A DNA stretch of 30,650 nucleotides, from positions 1 to 30,650 of the IMG/VR virus record IMGVR_UViG_3300029908_000109; one strand, given 5' to 3'. This document shows, one piece after another, positions 1-6,185 of the stretch; position 1 is the stretch's first letter; each line of letters starts with the position of its first letter. The position numbers and the translations under genes are program-made. The DNA comes from a virus. The notes beneath the pieces are model-generated. The model was given only the letters and a program-made list of their open reading frames with translations. It was not told the DNA's origin and searched no databases.

Positions 1-194
1 TTAATCTTGTACAATTCTCGAACCATACCATCATTGTATGCTTGAGAATTCTTGAATGTATCGTTTCGAACCTGTTCATACTTTGGTGCAAAGAAACTAT
101 ACTGAAGATATCCAGCATAATTCAGGCCGAAGCCTAGACCAAGAAACATAACGAAAACAACTACCCAAGTAGCAACTACTCCAATACCACGCAT
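1..194 (-). CDS. Small single-pass membrane protein, 3' end outside window
   Basis: The frame opens with ATG at 194 and stays open to position 1, so only the first 64 residues are visible. Residues 5-27 (GVVATWVVVFVMFLGLGFGL) form a hydrophobic membrane segment, followed by a polar tail with YEQVRNDTFKNSQAYNDG. An AAAGGA ribosome-binding site lies just upstream. The ATG shares one base with the stop of the gene at 194-370 (TAATG), so translation is probably coupled. Function not recognised. Confidence 0.7.
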   Translation of the reverse strand, partial: MRGIGVVATWVVVFVMFLGLGFGLNYAGYLQYSFFAPKYEQVRNDTFKNSQAYNDGMVRELYKI

Positions 195-370
195 TATTTT
201 GTCCTTTCGACTAAATAGAGAATACTAAACGTTAAATTCAACGCAAATGAAATTAGCATACAAGTAACTAAAAGATAGTTACCTTGAGTTATAATCATAA
301 CAGACATTATGTATAACCACATTACACCGAATGCTATAAGCTGAAGTACAGTATAAATTATGGCAATCAT
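194..370 (-). CDS. Small two-helix membrane protein, 58 aa
   Basis: A 58-codon frame starting with ATG at 370 and ending in TAA that overlaps the next ATG. It starts MIAIIYTVLQLIAFGVMWLY and ends LYLVERTK. Two hydrophobic stretches (about residues 3-27 and 33-54) separated by a short polar turn (TQGN) predict a helical hairpin in the membrane. There is no strong Shine-Dalgarno, so expression probably depends on coupling to the gene ending at 372. Function unknown; holin- or superinfection-type roles are possible but unsupported. Confidence 0.6.
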   Translation of the reverse strand: MIAIIYTVLQLIAFGVMWLYIMSVMIITQGNYLLVTCMLISFALNLTFSILYLVERTK

Positions 371-371
371 A

Positions 372-558
372 TCAATTTTTCATTTCTACTACTATCAAAA
401 TATTACAGATGTATACAATTATTCCAAAAACTATAATTAATACACCTAATCCAGCACCTTTCACATAGGCAGCACCAATATATATTTCCATTAATGCACC
501 TGATGCTAATGTTCCCACCAACCATAATGTATTAAGTATTAAAAAATACCATTTTCAT
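372..558 (-). pseudogene. Frameshifted small membrane protein gene (homopolymer indel)
   Basis: A good ribosome-binding site (GAGGT) and ATG at 558 start a frame that runs only MKMVFFNT before a stop. One base out of register, directly after a six-base homopolymer (541-546), an open frame continues for about 57 codons to a TGA at 372-374 and encodes two hydrophobic segments (including GAGLGVLIIVFGIIVYICN). Removing one base from the run restores a single protein of about 61 residues. It could be a sequencing or assembly error, a natural mutation, or +1 recoding. Flanking small genes on both sides are intact. Confidence 0.55.
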
Positions 559-565
559 TTTAACC

Positions 566-1540
566 TCAATATTCTACAACAACATCACGATATTCTTCTA
601 TGATAAAATTTTCAATCCAATCTTTATCTGGCTTCTCTTGTAGAGTTGACTTCAAAGATGCTGCTTTTACTTCTTCGAACAAGTCTTCGATCTGTGCAGC
701 TACTTCAACGTAAGGAATACGACCCTGCTTGATATCCAAAAGATATGCAGCATTGTGACGAGGAAACACGACGTTATGTGTTTCAAAAAGCTCTACAGCC
801 TGCTGAGCGATACGAACGGCATGTGATAGTGCTTTCCAGTCTACACCAGTGTTGGTTTCGGCCATTAGGGCTCTTGTACCGTATTCATCCATCAATCGCT
901 GAAGAATGTCAATACCTTCTTTCAAAGAAGAATTGAATTGGATTTTACGACCACATACTTCAAAGAAAAGCATTTCGACGCCAGACTGTTGAAATGTATG
1001 CTCGATTTTAACAAATTCATTATTTTGTTCGCTAACAAAATTTGCAATCCAAGGTGCAACTTCTCTTAGTTTTGTAGAAGGCTTTACTAGAAAGCTCTTA
1101 AGAAAGTCAAGTGAGCTTCTTACGGCAGCAACTCGGCTACCCTTGATACCATACTTCTTGGCCTGTTGCATACAATAGCCAATAAAAGCCTCTGACTTTC
1201 GTGAAATCAGCCTGTCACGATTTGCGACAATATCATCCCAAATATAATTTTTACTGATAATATTTTCAGGATTGACGAATAGCATGTCGATGGCTACAGT
1301 CTGGCCTTGATAGACCAAATCCAGAAACTTGTCAAGTGAATGATATTCTTCGTCTACCTCACCGGCATAGTTCTTCTCACCCTCGCCTTTTGGACGCTTG
1401 GTAGATACGGAACCCTTGATACGACCCAACAGAATATCATCTGCTGTAGGAAGGTATACGCCCTTGATATCAATATCAGAAGCAGGCGTAGATGTCCCGT
1501 AAAGACGAGAGCCAAAATTCATTTCTACGATTTTATTCAT
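566..1540 (-). CDS. Nucleotidyltransferase (DNA polymerase beta superfamily, COG3541-like)
   Basis: A 324-residue protein with the minimal nucleotidyltransferase signature at its N-terminus: GSRLYGTSTPASDIDIKG (residues 10-27). It has the G-S motif followed by the D-x-D metal-binding pair (D23, D25), and a later acidic residue in VAIDMLF as the likely third carboxylate. The rest is a long helical region, as in phage and bacterial proteins of the YcgL/COG3541 group. Their substrate is not established; RNA end modification has been suggested for relatives. Start ATG at 1540 overlaps the upstream stop (ATGA). Family assignment is firm, function is not. Confidence 0.8.
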   Translation of the reverse strand: MNKIVEMNFGSRLYGTSTPASDIDIKGVYLPTADDILLGRIKGSVSTKRPKGEGEKNYAGEVDEEYHSLDKFLDLVYQGQTVAIDMLFVNPENIISKNYIWDDIVANRDRLISRKSEAFIGYCMQQAKKYGIKGSRVAAVRSSLDFLKSFLVKPSTKLREVAPWIANFVSEQNNEFVKIEHTFQQSGVEMLFFEVCGRKIQFNSSLKEGIDILQRLMDEYGTRALMAETNTGVDWKALSHAVRIAQQAVELFETHNVVFPRHNAAYLLDIKQGRIPYVEVAAQIEDLFEEVKAASLKSTLQEKPDKDWIENFIIEEYRDVVVEY

Positions 1541-2052
1541 ATTCCCACATAATTCCTAAAAACTGAGATTGGTGGTGAGTCGGTGTATGTAAGCACACAC
1601 TCTTTAACAAGTTTGTCAACATCTGAATTCCAAGATATAGAATTGGTTTTAGCCCAATCCCAAGCCAGATTTTCATAAATAATTGCAACTTCTTTATATT
1701 CTTGAAAAAGACTATCTGAAGCATTCAAGAAACCTTCGTCGGCAATCTTCCGATATACCATCATAAGATGATTTAAATCGGTAGTCAAAATATGACCGAT
1801 TTCATGAAGTGCTGAATTATAAGTAATTAAATCATCAATTGGAGCTATTTCAACTCTATTATATGCAATATGCGCCTTATTATAATCAGCATCATTAATA
1901 AGTTCATATGTAATATTATTAGAATTTAATTTGTGATTTACATCTAAGCATAGATTACGATCCTTTGAACAATTCAAAAGGTCGTTGCTGCTATAAGCAT
2001 ATTCGCTTATGTTCATGAAAACCTGAACAAAATTAGAAAAAGTAATAGCCAT
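1537..2052 (-). CDS. Putative zincin metallopeptidase-like protein (HEIGH motif)
   Basis: A 171-residue protein not recognised as a whole. Residues 81-87 read ALHEIGH, a textbook HExxH zinc-protease motif with small and hydrophobic neighbours. About 40 residues later YENLAWDWAK supplies a Glu followed by a helix-like motif, as in the third zinc ligand region of ImmA/IrrE-like and related zincins. No signal peptide or membrane segment is seen, so it would act in the cytoplasm. It overlaps the nucleotidyltransferase gene by four bases and is likely co-expressed with it. A structural relic without activity cannot be excluded. Confidence 0.5.
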   Translation of the reverse strand: MAITFSNFVQVFMNISEYAYSSNDLLNCSKDRNLCLDVNHKLNSNNITYELINDADYNKAHIAYNRVEIAPIDDLITYNSALHEIGHILTTDLNHLMMVYRKIADEGFLNASDSLFQEYKEVAIIYENLAWDWAKTNSISWNSDVDKLVKECVLTYTDSPPISVFRNYVGI

Positions 2053-2067
2053 AATAAACCTCAGATA

Positions 2068-2337
2068 TCAGTATACAACAATGTCCTTAAATCCATAATC
2101 CTTGATTATATTCAGTGCCTGAGTATAAATAGCATCATCAATATAAACGGTTACGGATGAATTGCAGTTATTATACGACAAAGAAAGAAGATTGTCAATG
2201 TTTTCGATAATCTTTTTTTCTCCAAGATCATAGGGAATGGTTACAGATGTAAAAAATTGTAACTTTCCTAGCTCGATTCTTTTATCAAGAATTTTTGCAA
2301 TTTTGTGCTTATAAATGCAGATAGCATAATTCATCAT
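2068..2337 (-). CDS. Hypothetical protein, 89 aa
   Basis: Starts MMNYAICIYKHKIAKILDKR; the initiating ATG at 2337 overlaps the stop of the preceding gene (ATGA), and ATG at 2334 is an alternative. It is a small mixed alpha/beta protein ending in a hydrophobic strand (FKDIVVY), without cysteine clusters, membrane segments or known motifs. A perfect sigma70-type promoter lies inside this gene (2170-2198) and probably serves the genes downstream. Confidence 0.6.
   Translation of the reverse strand: MMNYAICIYKHKIAKILDKRIELGKLQFFTSVTIPYDLGEKKIIENIDNLLSLSYNNCNSSVTVYIDDAIYTQALNIIKDYGFKDIVVY
2170..2198 (-). promoter_or_regulatory. Perfect consensus early (sigma70) promoter inside a gene
   Basis: On the minus strand TTGACA (2198-2193), a 17-base spacer, then TATAAT (2175-2170). 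Both hexamers match the sigma70 consensus exactly with optimal spacing. It lies inside the 89-residue gene and points at the HExxH protein and nucleotidyltransferase genes. Not tested; inferred early promoter. Confidence 0.6.
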
Positions 2338-2879
2338 GACTTAGGATGTCCCATAATAGACTTCTCGTGTTTTTCTTTTCCCAATTGTCTCTTATACGTG
2401 AATTCACCCGTAATGTCAACTGGCTTATTCAATAATTTTTCTGCATGTTTTGCATGAACATATGGTACACCCATCTTTTTATTAATGATTTCGGGAACAC
2501 CAGAAATTTCACCCCAAGCACGTTTTTGCGTATGGTCTTCATGATTAATTTTTTTATAATCTGTCTTTCCTTGCGGAGTACCATCTGTACCGGCAGCGAT
2601 AGCTTTACGACCAAAAGAATTTTTGTATAATCTAACAGAACTTATCTTACCGTCTCTCTTGACAGCCTTAATTAAAGAAGAATCCAAGTCCTTATGAATT
2701 GACTTGGATTCTTCTTCTGTTCCATGCCCTAGACCGCCGTATCCACCTTCTACGTTCTTATATGAATTTCTGAGAATGTCATGAAATTCTTGTCTGTGCT
2801 TAGCACGTAAATGTTCGTGTTTAGGATCGAATCCTATTGTTACGAACGTTTCTGTGATATATTTCTTAAAAGATTGCAT
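2334..2879 (-). CDS. Putative virion-packaged protein with capsid-targeting-like N-terminus
   Basis: A 181-residue basic, Gly/His/Lys-rich protein. Its N-terminus MQSFKKYITE closely resembles the T4 capsid-targeting sequence of internal protein I (MKTYQEFIAE), including an (I/L)-x-E site of the kind cut by the T4 prohead protease gp21 (here ITE, residues 8-10). A late promoter variant lies directly upstream (2899-2907), in keeping with a virion protein. The mature region (GGYGGLGHGTEEE, then KRDGKISSVRLYKNSFGRK) is not recognised. Inference: carried in the head and possibly injected with the DNA. Confidence 0.55.
   Translation of the reverse strand: MQSFKKYITETFVTIGFDPKHEHLRAKHRQEFHDILRNSYKNVEGGYGGLGHGTEEESKSIHKDLDSSLIKAVKRDGKISSVRLYKNSFGRKAIAAGTDGTPQGKTDYKKINHEDHTQKRAWGEISGVPEIINKKMGVPYVHAKHAEKLLNKPVDITGEFTYKRQLGKEKHEKSIMGHPKS
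2391..2419 (-). promoter_or_regulatory. Candidate early promoter
   Basis: TTGACA (2419-2414), 17-base spacer, TATAAG (2396-2391) on the minus strand, inside the gene at 2334-2879 and about 200 bases upstream of the perfect promoter at 2170-2198. One mismatch from consensus. In AT-rich coding DNA a chance match is possible. Confidence 0.4.
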
Positions 2880-2898
2880 TTCATACCTTTTTTTAGGT

Positions 2899-2907
2899 AT
2901 TTATTAA
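2899..2907 (-). promoter_or_regulatory. T4-type late promoter variant TAATAAATA
   Basis: Minus-strand TAATAAATA; its first TAA is also the stop codon of the gene at 2904-3128. It sits about 20 bases before the ATG of the CTS-like protein. The same variant occurs before other late genes here (13927, 14897, 27340, 27844, 28757). Confidence 0.6.
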
Positions 2908-3128
2908 TGCTTTCTAATAAGATAATTTACCATTTCACGATCATTATAATGATCCATATATTTCTTGACAGATATTTCAAAATTAGCTGAAGCCAAGTTT
3001 ACAATGTCATCAACATCTTTTTCAAGGACATTCATTAATTTTTCTTTCATACCATTTTTAAGTTCTTGAAGAAGAAGTCTCTCGAATAGACGATCTTCTT
3101 CTTCATGATTTTTTCCTGAATTAATCAT
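2904..3128 (-). CDS. Hypothetical protein, 74 aa, helical
   Basis: Starts MINSGKNHEEEDRLFERLLL. Highly charged and probably all-helical, with a possible short coiled coil (EEEDRLFERLLLQELKNGMK). The start overlaps the end of the upstream gene. No known motif; function unknown. Confidence 0.55.
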   Translation of the reverse strand: MINSGKNHEEEDRLFERLLLQELKNGMKEKLMNVLEKDVDDIVNLASANFEISVKKYMDHYNDREMVNYLIRKH

Positions 3129-3306
3129 TCTTTTCTACTCGACCCTTCATTTCAATAATAGTAATCATTCTACCATCCCAAACATGAAAGTCTTGAGTAG
3201 TATATGGTTTTACTATAGTCATAGTCTCTTTTTCACTTACTTGATCGAGAAAAATTACTTTGACTGGCCAACCGGCATGTGCATCTACTGTAACTTTTGT
3301 GGTCAT
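3121..3306 (-). CDS. Conserved-looking hypothetical protein, 61 aa
   Basis: Starts MTTKVTVDAHAGWPVKVIF. The predicted structure is short beta strands (VKVIFLDQV, ETMTIVKPY, MITIIEMKG), suggesting a small beta barrel or sandwich. ATG at 3306 is preceded by an AAGGAAA ribosome-binding site and follows the 29-residue basic ORF after 9 bases. Function unknown. Confidence 0.6.
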   Translation of the reverse strand: MTTKVTVDAHAGWPVKVIFLDQVSEKETMTIVKPYTTQDFHVWDGRMITIIEMKGRVEKND

Positions 3307-3315
3307 TTAATTTCC

Positions 3316-3405
3316 TTACTTCTTCTTGTTGCGACGAGCTTTACGCTTTGCTGAACCGACCTTACGACGGCCTTTGCGTGGACGATTCTTTGCGGGATGT
3401 GGCAT
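3316..3405 (-). CDS. Hyper-basic 29-residue peptide
   Basis: A very short frame with a start overlapping the stop of the MazG-like gene (TAATG) and its own TAA. The peptide begins MPHPAKNRPRKGRRKVGS and ends in KRKARRNKKK; 15 of 29 residues are Lys or Arg. Such composition suggests binding to nucleic acid or ribosomes, or DNA charge neutralisation like a protamine. Tight coupling on the 5' side and a normal spacing to the next gene support it being real rather than a chance frame. Confidence 0.6.
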   Translation of the reverse strand: MPHPAKNRPRKGRRKVGSAKRKARRNKKK

Positions 3406-3674
3406 TAGTTTAATCCTTTGTTAAATACTGAATTATCAAGATTTTTATAGCATACTTGATCTTCAAAGTTCTTGATTGCACCTTTAAGATCATCTAGTTC
3501 TGATAATAACCAATCGATATTAGAACGACGTTTATTAATATCTACTGTAGGATCGTATGAAAACCACCCAAATCTCATAGATTTACCTATAGCGGCTACA
3601 GACTCACCTAATTCTTCATTGAGTTTGCCGGTAGCAAAGTCAAAACCCGGTTTCATATACTTTTGATCTGTCAT
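3405..3674 (-). CDS. MazG-like nucleotide pyrophosphohydrolase-like protein
   Basis: An 89-residue protein with the two acidic motifs of the MazG/all-alpha NTP-pyrophosphohydrolase superfamily: KLNEELGESVAAIGKSMRFG (from about residue 18) and, after a loop, LLSELDDLKGAI. Together they give the ExxE and ExxD carboxylates that bind Mg2+ in the family. Relatives hydrolyse (d)NTPs or related alarmones; the substrate here is unknown. A strong purine-rich ribosome-binding site precedes ATG at 3674. A second MazG-like gene lies at 9973-10404. Confidence 0.65.
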   Translation of the reverse strand: MTDQKYMKPGFDFATGKLNEELGESVAAIGKSMRFGWFSYDPTVDINKRRSNIDWLLSELDDLKGAIKNFEDQVCYKNLDNSVFNKGLN

Positions 3675-3919
3675 TTCTTTCCCTTTCCTTCAAATATTAC
3701 AAATTTCTTTTTGTTTAAATATTGACAAAACGCAATAACCAACATAACTAATCCAATGATAATAGGAAAAAGCGGTCCAAATACTAATGATACTAAAAAT
3801 GCTATAATCATATCATCTGAATAAATGTCTTGTTTAAATTGTATTGATTGCCATTTCAAGGTAATCATCCAAGGAATAAAACCACTTAATACATACAAAG
3901 TATACCATAAAATATCCAT
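3671..3919 (-). CDS. Small membrane protein, 82 aa
   Basis: Starts MDILWYTLYVLSGFIPWMI. Two hydrophobic segments (about residues 1-22 and 36-66, the second long and with a central Pro-rich kink FGPLFPIIIG) and a Lys-rich C-terminus (NKKKFVIFEGKGKK), which should face the cytoplasm. Its stop overlaps the start of the MazG-like gene. Function unknown. Confidence 0.6.
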   Translation of the reverse strand: MDILWYTLYVLSGFIPWMITLKWQSIQFKQDIYSDDMIIAFLVSLVFGPLFPIIIGLVMLVIAFCQYLNKKKFVIFEGKGKK

Positions 3920-3928
3920 TTTAATCTC

Positions 3929-4147
3929 CTAAACATCAAGGTCTGGTTTAAAGCGAACATCGAGATAATCTATAATGATATCCATCGATCCGTTGTCGCC
4001 TTCAGGAAGCTTCTTAGACTCGACAATGACGTAATATAAATCATTGTCGTCCCAAATCGAAGCCTTTCTAACAATTACCTGATCGACATAATTGATTAGA
4101 AGATTTGCAAGTAAGCTTCTTTTTATAACTGTACTGCAAGTTCCCAT
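3929..4147 (-). CDS. Hypothetical protein, 72 aa
   Basis: I place the start at ATG 4147 (MGTCSTVIKRSLLANLLINY), two bases after the stop of the zinc-ribbon gene. A longer frame from ATG 4180 would overlap that gene by 31 bases and lacks a ribosome-binding site. The product is a small acidic mixed alpha/beta protein ending in IDYLDVRFKPDLDV, without known motifs. Confidence 0.55.
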   Translation of the reverse strand: MGTCSTVIKRSLLANLLINYVDQVIVRKASIWDDNDLYYVIVESKKLPEGDNGSMDIIIDYLDVRFKPDLDV

Positions 4148-4149
4148 TA

Positions 4150-4368
4150 TCAGCCCCCAAAGTAATACTTTGCACCACATTTATTACAACCATAGGCTGT
4201 GCAATCATCCCATAGATCGTCAGACTTACACCGCATACAACGACCAGTGTAATGTCCTGCTCGCTTATTATCAGGATTATTTTTTCGTTTTAAAAGCTTT
4301 CTTTCAGATTCTTCTAAATTTATCCAGTCAATTCTATTTGTATTATCGTAAACATTTCTATATGTCAT
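4150..4368 (-). CDS. Zinc-ribbon-like small protein, 72 aa
   Basis: Starts MTYRNVYDNTNRIDWINLEE. The C-terminal half has two CxxC pairs (CMRCKSDDLW and CNKCGAKYYFGG) with an extra cysteine between them (DDCTAYG), the layout of a zinc ribbon. The N-terminal half is charged and helical with RKLLKRKNNPDNKR. Likely nucleic-acid or protein binding. The start overlaps the stop of the ATP-grasp gene (ATGA). Confidence 0.6.
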   Translation of the reverse strand: MTYRNVYDNTNRIDWINLEESERKLLKRKNNPDNKRAGHYTGRCMRCKSDDLWDDCTAYGCNKCGAKYYFGG

Positions 4369-5240
4369 AGATCACCCTTCAATTCTTTTATTGCCATTTT
4401 ACCAACTTTATCTACAATGATATTTGTGTCGCAGGCGTATAGACCAGAACATGAAAATGCATTAAATTCCATAATTCTCGGACCATCTTCAGTCAATGCA
4501 GTATCGACGACATAGACATAATCCATATCTTCTTTCTCTGCTACCTGTTGAGCCAGCCTGTGGCAATCTTCATCAACATCGCTACGAATGTCTAGCTTTC
4601 CATCACGTCGATACTGAGAGCCCGTAATGACTTCACGGTCGCATACAATATGACGAAATTCTGCAATTATTTCTTTTTCAGATGCAATTATGCATAATTC
4701 TCTATCATCGATTGGTTCATATTGTACGATAGATCGAATTGAGTCTTCAAAAGTATCAAAATCGAATAAACGACCAGCAAAGGACTTTGTGACAACATCA
4801 GGTCTAACAAAAAGTCTATGTGATTTAAAATGTGGTGGTCGTCTACCTTCATGAATATCTTCGTCGATACGACGCTTTAGTTCTCCATAAGGAAGCATGA
4901 TGTAGTCTTCATTAAACATATACTCACCCCATTGAGAAGAATAAACTGAGTATTTCAACTCGTCTATCTTGAAGTATGCACCGGGACAACTAAACTTATA
5001 ATATGGATTTTTAACAAGTTGCTTCAGAAAACCAGTACAACCATATGCAACCAAAGGTTTATTTAAAACTGTTTGTCTTTCATATATAAATTGATCTACA
5101 TCATTTGACACCGATGTAGAAAAAGGAATATATCTTGTCAATATTACATTATGACCGGCATTACTTGCAGCCTCGGCCAAAGTAGGAAATCCGGTATCAT
5201 GTTTTTCTAAAAGAATTTCGTCAATAAGCCAGTCAATCAT
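4365..5240 (-). CDS. ATP-grasp domain protein (DUF4343-like)
   Basis: A 291-residue protein resembling phage and bacterial ATP-grasp proteins of the DUF4343 type. Visible features are an N-terminal Rossmann-like part, the central FVRPDVVTKSFAGRLFD stretch (nucleotide-binding loop region), EFRHIVCDREVITGSQYRRD, and a C-terminal metal-binding strand VYVVDTALTEDGPRIMEFN with catalytic-type Asp, Glu and Asn. The family joins a carboxylate to an amine or thiol with ATP through an acyl-phosphate; the substrate is unknown. It is translationally coupled on both sides. Family confidence is good, role open. Confidence 0.7.
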   Translation of the reverse strand: MIDWLIDEILLEKHDTGFPTLAEAASNAGHNVILTRYIPFSTSVSNDVDQFIYERQTVLNKPLVAYGCTGFLKQLVKNPYYKFSCPGAYFKIDELKYSVYSSQWGEYMFNEDYIMLPYGELKRRIDEDIHEGRRPPHFKSHRLFVRPDVVTKSFAGRLFDFDTFEDSIRSIVQYEPIDDRELCIIASEKEIIAEFRHIVCDREVITGSQYRRDGKLDIRSDVDEDCHRLAQQVAEKEDMDYVYVVDTALTEDGPRIMEFNAFSCSGLYACDTNIIVDKVGKMAIKELKGDL

Positions 5241-5416
5241 TTTTTATAAATCTCTAATTCTGATGGATACCTTAACCATTCTGTGTTGTCTTTTGTGTTT
5301 TTGACAACATAGAATGCATTCTGAGTACCAATAATAACTCCACGAAATGAAGGAAAAGAGCCAGCCTTTATAGACTTGACCCTTCTCCCCACATATTTTT
5401 CACTTACTGAAAGCAT
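5237..5416 (-). CDS. Hypothetical protein, 59 aa
   Basis: I choose ATG 5416 (MLSVSEKYVGRRVKSIKAGS), whose A is shared with the stop of regA (TAATG). A longer frame from 5455 would overlap regA by 40 bases. The protein looks like a small beta barrel (FRGVIIGTQNAFYVVKNTKD) followed by LRYPSELEIYKK, reminiscent of SH3-like folds. Function unknown. Confidence 0.55.
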   Translation of the reverse strand: MLSVSEKYVGRRVKSIKAGSFPSFRGVIIGTQNAFYVVKNTKDNTEWLRYPSELEIYKK

Positions 5417-5811
5417 TACTTTCTTCCGATATGATACTTCGGAACAAGAACCCATTCATTTTTTTCTTTGAATGGAACAATCTTAATACCCTTCATAGAA
5501 GGTTGAACACCCTTCAGTATATCACGATTTACGATTTCCACAAGTCCCCATTCTTCAAGGAGTAGTGCAATTGTATCACGACGATTCTTGTCTTCCTCGG
5601 TAAAAGTCTTTCCTTTACCATCGATCTTAAACATTTCTAGAAAATGAACAATATAATATTGACCTTTTCTATGAAAAATGTGACAAGTCTGAGCAAGACG
5701 CTTTTCGTTATATGAAGATACTCCAATTCGACTTAAAGTTTCCTTGACTTTAAGGAAGTCTTCAGGATTCTTCAGCTTCACTTCAATCAGGGTATTAAAA
5801 ATATCAGTCAT
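5416..5811 (-). CDS. regA: RegA translational repressor
   Basis: A 131-residue protein matching T4 RegA along its length: KNPEDFLKVKETLSRIG, CHIFHRKGQYYIVHFLEMF, TEEDKNRRDTIALLLEEWGL and the C-terminal EWVLVPKYHIG all have direct counterparts in T4. RegA binds around the start codons of many phage early mRNAs, including clamp and clamp-loader messages, and blocks ribosome binding. It is the last replication gene of the gp45-gp44-gp62-regA block, in T4 order. AAAGGAAAAGG precedes the ATG. Confidence 0.93.
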   Translation of the reverse strand: MTDIFNTLIEVKLKNPEDFLKVKETLSRIGVSSYNEKRLAQTCHIFHRKGQYYIVHFLEMFKIDGKGKTFTEEDKNRRDTIALLLEEWGLVEIVNRDILKGVQPSMKGIKIVPFKEKNEWVLVPKYHIGRK

Positions 5812-5822
5812 TACCTTTTCCT

Positions 5823-6185
5823 TTAACCATTGTTTTCAAGACTTTGTTTCATCAAAGCTATTTCTTCGTTCAAAAGAATACCAAGATATATTCTCGCATT
5901 CTTATATGAGATATCATAATAATTTGCTATTATCTTGATATCTTCATTATCAGATTTGTACCACTTTTTGACAAATCTTTTTTTTCTACTTATTAGATGG
6001 TAATAAAAGTCGAAATGAGCCTGATTACTAATTCCAGTAAATTTTGAGGCTTCGTTACTAATTAATACCGTATCTACGAAGTAAGAAAAAAATCTATTAA
6101 CTAAAAATTGATTGTAGGTGCTATCTACTTCCACATATTCATGGTTACAGATAGCATTTATGAATGTAAATGGAGTATTCTTCAT
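5823..6185 (-). CDS. 62: Clamp loader small subunit (gp62-like)
   Basis: 120 residues, considerably shorter than T4 gp62 (187). The call rests on its position between gp44 and RegA and on family-typical segments (VDTVLISNEASKFTGISNQAHFDFYY in part, then KKRFVKKWYKSDNEDIKIIANYY). In T4, gp62 joins four gp44 subunits to form the ATPase that loads the gp45 clamp. ATG overlaps the gp44 stop (ATGA), consistent with coupled stoichiometric expression. Confidence 0.8.
   Translation of the reverse strand: MKNTPFTFINAICNHEYVEVDSTYNQFLVNRFFSYFVDTVLISNEASKFTGISNQAHFDFYYHLISRKKRFVKKWYKSDNEDIKIIANYYDISYKNARIYLGILLNEEIALMKQSLENNG

Noticed and set aside
3929-4180. Longer version of the 72-residue gene starting at ATG 4180
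   Set aside because: It overlaps the zinc-ribbon gene by 31 bases and lacks a ribosome-binding site; ATG 4147 fits the stop/start spacing seen elsewhere.
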